A stretch of DNA of 9,858 nt, taken from positions 1 to 9,858 of the forward strand of contig CAZZVE010000196.1 in NCBI GenBank assembly GCA_964657325.1. The letters run 5' to 3'. Shown in pieces: positions 6,446-9,858 of the stretch. This stretch comes from JBBQVS01 sp964657325 (GTDB lineage: Bacteria; Chloroflexota; Ktedonobacteria; Ktedonobacterales; Ktedonobacteraceae). Positions within the stretch are counted from its first letter, which is position 1, and each line of letters begins with the position of its first letter. The position numbers and the translations under genes are program-made. The notes beneath the pieces were generated by a model that had not been told where the DNA came from, did not search any database, and saw only the letters and a list, made by a program, of their open reading frames with translations.

Positions 6446-7378
6446 ATGGCCTATCAGCCTGGGTGGTCTGTGATCCCGCAGACAGTGGTGAGGCGGGAGC
6501 GTTGGCCTGGTGGGTATAGAGGAAATGCGTTGGCACGTGCTGTGCCCTTGGTGTATAGTGGGCAGGAGGTACAACCTGATCAACCTGTGCTACGCATGGA
6601 GCATCGCACCGCAACGGGTGATATAGCACAAGACGAGGTTGTACCAGCTGGCCTTTATGGTCGTGTTGTCGATGTCACACAGCGCGGCGGTATCGTTATT
6701 GAAGCACAGGCAGCTGTAGTGCGCGGTGAAATTGGAGCGGGGAATCAGGTCGCAGGTATATTACATGTTGTACAAGGCGATACGCTGAGTCGTCAATTAC
6801 CTGCTGGTGCAATTCTCGCCGTGGCTGGCTCCCTTAGCTTTGTCATGCTACGGCAAGCACTCGTTGCCGGAGTCTCAGGCATCATCGCAGGCAGCATTGC
6901 AACACGAGATTTTGAGGGTTTCCTGCACACTGATCTGATTAAACTACTTGACGATATCGACATTGAACAGGCACAGGCAACTCTCCCTCCCATGACGATT
7001 CTGCTTACAGAGGGATTGGGAGCAGCATCTATGACGGAGGCAACGTTACGTATACTGCAACAGCAGCAAGGATCGGTTGTCTTACTATCGGGCATCACGT
7101 CTCCACGTCACGGTATTATGCCTGAACTTCTTCTTTCGTTCTCGCCGGGAGAGATACAGCATTATTCGCAGCCAGTTCAGCAAGACCTTTCGCTCTCACT
7201 TGGGGCACAGGTACGTGTGGGAAGTGGAGAATATGAGGGAGCAATAGGAAACATAGAGTATATTTTTTCATATGAGCAGGTCTTTCCTTCTGGTATCAGG
7301 AGTCGCGCACTTCGTGTGCGCTTGAGCAATGGTTCACCATTGATGATTCCAACAGCCCTCGCTCAGCGGATAGGTTGA
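6446..7378 (+). CDS. Uncharacterised protein with C-terminal KOW-like domain
   Basis: 310 residues from the ATG at 6446, supported by GAGGAG (6431-6436) nine bases upstream. An in-frame ATG at 6377 lies inside the long palindrome without a ribosome site and is rejected. No clear signal peptide. Residues 1-110 are beta-rich, with AGLYGRVVDVTQRGGIVI at about 68-85 resembling a barrel or sandwich fold. Residues 118-150 (AGAILAVAG...VAGVSGIIAGS) are hydrophobic and Gly/Ala-rich. Residues 182-218 look alpha/beta (MTILLTEGLG, VVLLSGI). Residues 251-310 resemble a KOW/SH3-like unit (GAQVRVGSGEYEGAIGNI, then IRSRALRVRLSNGSPLMIP). From memory, similar proteins with this C-terminal pattern occur in other Chloroflexota. 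I cannot verify that or name a function. A role in one complex with the ATPase is inferred from position only. Confidence 0.75.
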   Translation: MAYQPGWSVIPQTVVRRERWPGGYRGNALARAVPLVYSGQEVQPDQPVLRMEHRTATGDIAQDEVVPAGLYGRVVDVTQRGGIVIEAQAAVVRGEIGAGNQVAGILHVVQGDTLSRQLPAGAILAVAGSLSFVMLRQALVAGVSGIIAGSIATRDFEGFLHTDLIKLLDDIDIEQAQATLPPMTILLTEGLGAASMTEATLRILQQQQGSVVLLSGITSPRHGIMPELLLSFSPGEIQHYSQPVQQDLSLSLGAQVRVGSGEYEGAIGNIEYIFSYEQVFPSGIRSRALRVRLSNGSPLMIPTALAQRIG

Positions 7379-7395
7379 ACCATATAGACGCGTGA

Positions 7396-7448
7396 TTATC
7401 CACATTCTTACCAAGTTATCCACATCTTCTCTGTAAATATGTGGATAA
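7396..7448. promoter_or_regulatory. Cluster of three perfect DnaA boxes
   Basis: TTATCCACA occurs at 7396-7404 and 7416-7424 on the plus strand, exactly 20 bp apart. Its reverse complement TGTGGATAA is at 7440-7448. All three match the 9-mer DnaA-box consensus perfectly. They lie between gene F and the XRE-type regulator. An AT-rich stretch follows at about 7502-7536. None of the usual origin neighbours (dnaA, dnaN, rpmH, gidA) is in the window. The site could be a DnaA titration or reactivation site, an origin, or a DnaA-controlled regulatory region. Confidence 0.75.
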
Positions 7449-7452
7449 CTTG
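7412..7452. repeat. 14-bp inverted repeat spanning two DnaA boxes
   Basis: CAAGTTATCCACAT (7412-7425) and ATGTGGATAACTTG (7439-7452) are exact reverse complements with a 13-nt spacer. The arms contain the second and third DnaA boxes plus matching flanks. Pairing beyond the 9-mers suggests either a hairpin downstream of gene F or a symmetrical binding site. There is no strong T tract. Confidence 0.8.
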
Positions 7453-7552
7453 TTATGCCCGTTTTGGGTTCGCGAGGATAAGCCTAGGAAAACGCCGATT
7501 AGTCTTTACATAATATACTATATAGATAAGAAGATAGAGGTCCTAGTATCAG

Positions 7553-7581
7553 TTACTAAACTCAATAATCCCTGTTACAAT
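7553..7581 (+). promoter_or_regulatory. Candidate extended -10 promoter for the XRE-type regulator
   Basis: TGTTACAAT carries a TGn extension and TACAAT (7576-7581, 5/6). A weak -35, TTACTA (7553-7558), lies 17 bases upstream. A start near 7588 leaves a leader of about 24 bases with a G-rich ribosome site before the ATG at 7612. Confidence 0.5.
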
Positions 7582-7611
7582 GATTCTACAAAATTTCGGG
7601 GGAAACAAGCG

Positions 7612-7890
7612 ATGCTGCGACTAAAGGTGCGAGAGAACGCGGGTGCCAAAGCGGTTAGTATGTCCAAACTATCAAGACTCTCGGATGTCTCCTACGACAC
7701 AATTCAACAGATATACCATAATCCCTATAAAGACGTGAACCTCTCGACACTAGAGAAGATAGCGGATGCCCTCGGCATTAACGTCTGTGATCTCTTCGAT
7801 AAAGTAAGCCAGGAAGTGTACGAGCAAGAGGCATCGGAACTCAAAACCAAGAAGCTCAAGAGAGTCGCCGAACAAACGGACAAGTATTAG
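7612..7890 (+). CDS. Small XRE/Cro-type HTH transcriptional regulator
   Basis: 92 residues. The open frame extends upstream to a GTG at 7441, but that GTG sits in a DnaA box, the upstream peptide does not look like a domain, and the promoter falls inside it. The ATG at 7612 is therefore chosen, with GGGGG at 7598-7602 nine bases upstream. Residues about 15-65 fit a Cro/C1-type helix-turn-helix (HTH_26-like): SMSKLSRLSDVSYDTIQQIY supplies helices 2-3 and LSTLEKIADALGINVCDLF is the typical closing helix pair. A charged tail, KTKKLKRVAEQTDKY, ends the protein. Such small regulators bind operator DNA as dimers; the target is unknown. The gene stands alone between the DnaA-box region and a bidirectional terminator immediately after its stop codon. 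Confidence 0.85.
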   Translation: MLRLKVRENAGAKAVSMSKLSRLSDVSYDTIQQIYHNPYKDVNLSTLEKIADALGINVCDLFDKVSQEVYEQEASELKTKKLKRVAEQTDKY

Positions 7891-7940
7891 ACAACACAAA
7901 AGCGGCTTCACCCAAAGGGATGAAGCCGCTTTTGTGTTGT
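7891..7940. terminator. Bidirectional intrinsic terminator
   Basis: The arms at 7891-7910 and 7921-7940 (20 bp) are perfect reverse complements around a 10-nt loop. The stem has a GC-rich core (GCGGCTTC) flanked by A and T tracts (CAAAAG / CTTTTG), so it can act on both strands. It begins right after the stop of the XRE-type gene and lies five bases beyond the 3' end of the convergent tRNA-Met gene. Confidence 0.85.
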
Positions 7941-7944
7941 AAAG

Positions 7945-8017
7945 TAGTGGCGACAGGGATCGAACCTGTGACACTGGGCTTATGAGTCCCATGCTCTACC
8001 GACTGAGCTACGCCACC
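7945..8017 (-). tRNA. tRNA-Met (CAT), elongator type
   Basis: 73 nt without an encoded CCA. The cloverleaf reads: acceptor GGTGGCG/CGCCACT (G1.U72 wobble), D stem GCTC/GAGC, anticodon stem TGGGA/GCCCA with loop CTCATAA (anticodon CAT), T arm ACAGG-TTCGATC-CCTGT, discriminator A73. The C11:G24 pair is elongator-like. A31 faces G39, an unusual mismatch closing the anticodon loop. tRNA-Ile2 (CAT with lysidine) uses the same loop and cannot be ruled out by eye. Confidence 0.88.
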
Positions 8018-8027
8018 ATGAGTTGCT

Positions 8028-8057
8028 TACATAGGATATATTATCATACTCTGTCAA
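8028..8057 (-). promoter_or_regulatory. Candidate promoter for tRNA-Met
   Basis: A perfect TTGACA (8057-8052 on the minus strand) lies upstream of the tRNA. The best -10 at an 18-base spacing is TATGTA (8033-8028), which is weak. The predicted start would fall only a few bases before the mature 5' end. Confidence 0.45.
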
Positions 8058-8079
8058 GTGGTGTTACATCATAAAGCAC

Positions 8080-8123
8080 AAAAAAATATCCTTGCTACAC
8101 ACCTTCCAGTGCTTACAAGGATA
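8080..8123 (-). terminator. Intrinsic terminator for initiator tRNA
   Basis: Read on the minus strand, TATCCTTG (8123-8116) pairs with CAAGGATA (8094-8087), and a run of seven T residues (8086-8080) follows. The hairpin lies about 20 bases beyond the 3' end of the initiator tRNA and upstream of the tRNA-Met promoter, so the two tRNAs appear to be separate transcription units. Confidence 0.8.
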
Positions 8124-8141
8124 CTCTTCGAGAGGGTTCAG

Positions 8142-8214
8142 TAGCGGGAACAGGATTCGAACCTGCGACCTCCGGGTTATGAGCCCGACGAGCTAACCAC
8201 TGCTCTATCCCGCG
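8142..8214 (-). tRNA. Initiator tRNA-fMet (CAT)
   Basis: 73 nt without an encoded CCA. Acceptor CGCGGGA/TCCCGCT leaves C1 unpaired with U72, the mismatch that marks bacterial initiators. The anticodon stem has three consecutive G-C pairs (TCGGG/CCCGG) around loop CTCATAA. The D stem GAGC/GCTC gives A11:U24, also initiator-specific. T arm is GCAGG-TTCGAAT-CCTGT and discriminator is A73. All these features separate it from the neighbouring elongator. Confidence 0.95.
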
Positions 8215-8225
8215 TCAACTTCCAC

Positions 8226-8254
8226 ATCATACTACATCCTTTGCGCTTTGTCAA
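8226..8254 (-). promoter_or_regulatory. Strong candidate promoter for tRNA-fMet
   Basis: On the minus strand, TTGACA (8254-8249), a 17-base spacer, then TATGAT (8231-8226). This is a near-consensus sigma70 promoter, with its start a few bases before the tRNA 5' end at 8214. Confidence 0.75.
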
Positions 8255-8286
8255 ATTTTGGGTGGTCTCTCGCTGAGAGCGTGTGA

Positions 8287-8346
8287 TACAATCAGATGTG
8301 TACAGAGTTTCATGCTCTGTCTGTTTTATCAAGTAGTACATATAAT
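8287..8346 (+). promoter_or_regulatory. Possible promoter elements and leader hairpin for the TspO-like gene
   Basis: Two -10-like hexamers occur: TACAAT at 8287-8292 and a perfect TATAAT at 8341-8346. Neither has a good -35 at the standard distance, and the second would start transcription almost at the ribosome site. Between them ACAGAG (8302-8307) pairs with CTCTGT (8315-8320). Which hexamer is used, if either, is unclear. Confidence 0.3.
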
Positions 8347-8368
8347 TATATTTATGAGGAGCAATAGC

Positions 8369-9016
8369 ATGGCATCGACCACAACAAAAATAAGAGACAA
8401 TATCACACGCACTATTACAGGGGAGCCAGCGAAGTGGCGTTGGTATCATGGCCTCGCCTTCTACATCGTTGTACAACTACTCACCTTTGGGCTGGCAGGA
8501 CTCACGAGTATTGTCAGTGGCAACAAGGGCAATACGTTGCGTGACAATGTATTTGGCAACGTATCGTATTTCAGCTCGTTGAAACAATCCATCTTCACAC
8601 CACCCTCGTGGGCCTTCGGACCTGCATGGACGATCAACAATTTCTTCGCCATCTGGGGGGCGTTAGCGGTTCTCAACAAACCAAAGGGCACACCTGGGCG
8701 CGACGAATATCTTGCCTTGCAGGGCGCGACATGGCTCAACTTCGTCATCTTTAACGCGGCTTATTTCAGTCTGCGTTCACCCATCAATGCGTTCGTGCTC
8801 ACCCTCATTTATGCAGGGCTAACAGTTTCTAGTGCCTGTGTCGCCATTTTCCGCCTGAAGGACACCAAGGTCGCACTTTCACTTAGCACGCTCTTCGTCT
8901 GGTTGACGGTTGCCGCCACCGCCGCTACCGCTCAAGTGCTGTGGAACCGCGACGACCTGTATAACGTAGGTCCTTTCACCGAACCCATACCCGCATTGGT
9001 TGCGCACAGGGATTAA
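8369..9016 (+). CDS. TspO/MBR (translocator protein)-like membrane protein
   Basis: 215 residues from the ATG at 8369, chosen because GAGGAG lies seven bases upstream; the frame is open back to 8258 but that part has no ribosome site. Five membrane segments are visible (about 28-49, 81-102, 119-136, 139-160, 169-191), as in the TspO/peripheral benzodiazepine receptor family. FTPPSWAFGPAWT at 76-88 matches the family signature after TM1, and WLNFVIFNAAYF at 122-133 matches the TM3 motif, although the usual W-x-P there is replaced. The N-terminal 25 residues and the loop after TM1 are longer than in typical TspO (about 150-170 residues). TspO proteins bind porphyrins and sterols and are linked to stress or tetrapyrrole control. 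This member is divergent, and ligand binding is not established. It stands alone, with no tetrapyrrole genes nearby. Confidence 0.75.
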   Translation: MASTTTKIRDNITRTITGEPAKWRWYHGLAFYIVVQLLTFGLAGLTSIVSGNKGNTLRDNVFGNVSYFSSLKQSIFTPPSWAFGPAWTINNFFAIWGALAVLNKPKGTPGRDEYLALQGATWLNFVIFNAAYFSLRSPINAFVLTLIYAGLTVSSACVAIFRLKDTKVALSLSTLFVWLTVAATAATAQVLWNRDDLYNVGPFTEPIPALVAHRD

Positions 9017-9047
9017 CCAACTATGTAGGCATCTCATACATCGGTAG

Positions 9048-9068
9048 GGGCAGCAATTCATTGCGCCC
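9048..9068. repeat. Imperfect palindrome downstream of the TspO-like gene
   Basis: GGGC-A-GCAAT (9048-9057), a TC centre, then ATTGC-GCCC (9060-9068), which pairs fully apart from one bulged A at 9052. It lies 31 bp after the stop of the TspO-like gene and has no T tract. It may be a decayed palindromic repeat. Confidence 0.5.
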
Positions 9069-9322
9069 AAAGAGGGGGTGGTCGAGGGGCAACGCGTCGG
9101 CAACGATTCTCTTAGTAAATGCCCTGCAAGGTGGGTCTGGCTCGCTTTTGGTGATGCAACAGCCACTTTTCGGATCAGCCCACGAGTTGTGCAACGAGGC
9201 ACTCTATTGTTGCAAGTGTCTCTACAACCAACCGAGCACTCTCGTATTTTTTCGAGATACCCCCGAAATTGGTGGACATGCAGAATATCAACTTCGCATT
9301 GAGAGAGCGTTAGCTAGCAATC

Positions 9323-9351
9323 TTGTGATAGCCGCATGCTTCAGATACAAT
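9323..9351 (+). promoter_or_regulatory. Candidate promoter for the terminal membrane protein gene
   Basis: TTGTGA (9323-9328), a 17-base spacer, then TACAAT (9346-9351), matching sigma70 at 4/6 and 5/6. The predicted start near 9358 gives a leader of about 39 bases to the ATG at 9397. Confidence 0.5.
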
Positions 9352-9396
9352 ACCGGAGGAAGAGGCGTTGTGCTCTTCTTAGAAAAGGAGGTAACC

Positions 9397-9840
9397 ATGT
9401 TCGTCCACATAATCCTTTCTCTCCTTCTGCTCATCGTGATCCTTCCCATGATGTGTGTCACGATCCTTGGGGCAGATCCTTCCTCCCCTGAACTCATGGA
9501 CGCATTTGTCGTTCGCATGATCTTTCTTCTAGGTATTGCCTCCCTTCCCTGGTGGCTGGTTCTTGCAGGGATGAATGTCTCAGGACTCTGGATTGTCTGG
9601 GGAACGGTGATTGGTGCTATTATCGGGGCGCTACTTCCTAGCTGGCCTGGCTTCGTCAGTGATAGTCTCAAACTCCGCCGTCAGAGATATACGCACGGCT
9701 TGTTTGGGACGCGTCAGAATGCCAAAGACACCCTTGATTGGGATCGCACGATGGTGCTCTTGACCATCCTTGACTTCGGTGCCGTGACAGTCCCTCTTGG
9801 TGCACTTATCGGTCTAGGACTCTGTTTGCTCGTTCATTGA
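9397..9840 (+). CDS. Hypothetical four-segment membrane protein
   Basis: 147 residues. The start is strongly supported by AAAAGGAGG ending five bases before the ATG; the frame is open upstream to 9061 but without ribosome site or domain. Hydrophobic segments lie at about 4-25, 37-57, 60-81 and 118-145. A basic, polar loop (91-117, KLRRQRYTHGLFGTRQNAKD) separates the third and fourth, probably cytoplasmic by charge. The TM3 segment has a Gly-rich pattern (GTVIGAIIGALLPSWPG). I do not recognise a family. It has its own promoter and no operon partner inside the window, which ends 18 bases after its stop codon. Confidence 0.75.
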   Translation: MFVHIILSLLLLIVILPMMCVTILGADPSSPELMDAFVVRMIFLLGIASLPWWLVLAGMNVSGLWIVWGTVIGAIIGALLPSWPGFVSDSLKLRRQRYTHGLFGTRQNAKDTLDWDRTMVLLTILDFGAVTVPLGALIGLGLCLLVH

Positions 9841-9858
9841 ACTTTCATCACCAAATGT

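Larger units (their letters stand above)
9017..9396. other. 380-bp stretch without a convincing gene
   Basis: Open frames on both strands cross this region but lack ribosome sites and recognisable domains. It contains an imperfect palindrome (9048-9068) and, near its right end, the candidate promoter for the downstream membrane protein. A short hairpin, TCTCG/CGAGA (9240-9257), has a T-rich loop and is too weak to call a terminator. I see nothing else in it. Confidence 0.6.

Noticed and set aside
7441..7611. N-terminal extension of the XRE-type regulator from the GTG at 7441
   Set aside because: The GTG is part of a DnaA box, the extension has no domain character, and a promoter and ribosome site lie directly before 7612.
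8879..9202. Minus-strand open frame overlapping the 3' end of the TspO-like gene
   Set aside because: Cys/Arg/Pro-rich shadow frame without a ribosome site or recognisable motif.
9061..9396. N-terminal extension of the terminal membrane protein, or a separate gene, in this frame
   Set aside because: There is no ribosome site and no domain, while a near-perfect site precedes 9397.

Overview
The window (roughly half G+C) looks like chromosomal DNA of a soil-type Chloroflexota bacterium, most likely of class Ktedonobacteria. That placement is inference. It rests on the mix of families seen: a DUF92 membrane protein, a MutL-family actin-like ATPase next to a Q-rich zinc-ribbon protein, a membrane-anchored SLT lytic transglycosylase, a TspO-like protein and tRNAs without an encoded CCA. 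I see no transposase, integrase, phage structural gene or CRISPR array.

Layout. Positions 1-2679 hold three minus-strand genes. In transcription order these are a RusA-like Holliday-junction resolvase, a DUF92 integral membrane protein and a membrane-anchored lytic transglycosylase. At 2680-2887 is a divergent promoter region whose two candidate -35 boxes overlap. From 2888 to 7378 a plus-strand cluster (D-E-F) encodes three proteins: a zinc-ribbon/Q-rich protein carrying seven copies of a short L-P-x-W-M/L motif, a MutL-family actin-like ATPase with no cobalamin mutase beside it, and an uncharacterised protein with a C-terminal KOW-like segment. After it comes an intergenic region with three perfect DnaA boxes and an AT-rich tract, then a small XRE-type regulator. 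A bidirectional terminator separates that regulator from two minus-strand tRNA genes, both with anticodon CAT: one elongator Met and one initiator fMet. The right end carries a TspO/MBR-like membrane protein, a 380-bp stretch without a convincing gene, and a 147-residue membrane protein of unknown function.

Three very long, essentially perfect inverted repeats (arms 25, 33 and 36-42 bp) lie just downstream of three different genes. None has a terminator-style T tract. One lies inside the D-E-F cluster, between the ATPase and the third gene.

Best candidates for something new are the D-E-F locus, the DnaA-box cluster away from recognisable origin genes, and the long palindromes at gene 3' ends. 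Functional links between the D, E and F products are inferred only from adjacency and spacing.
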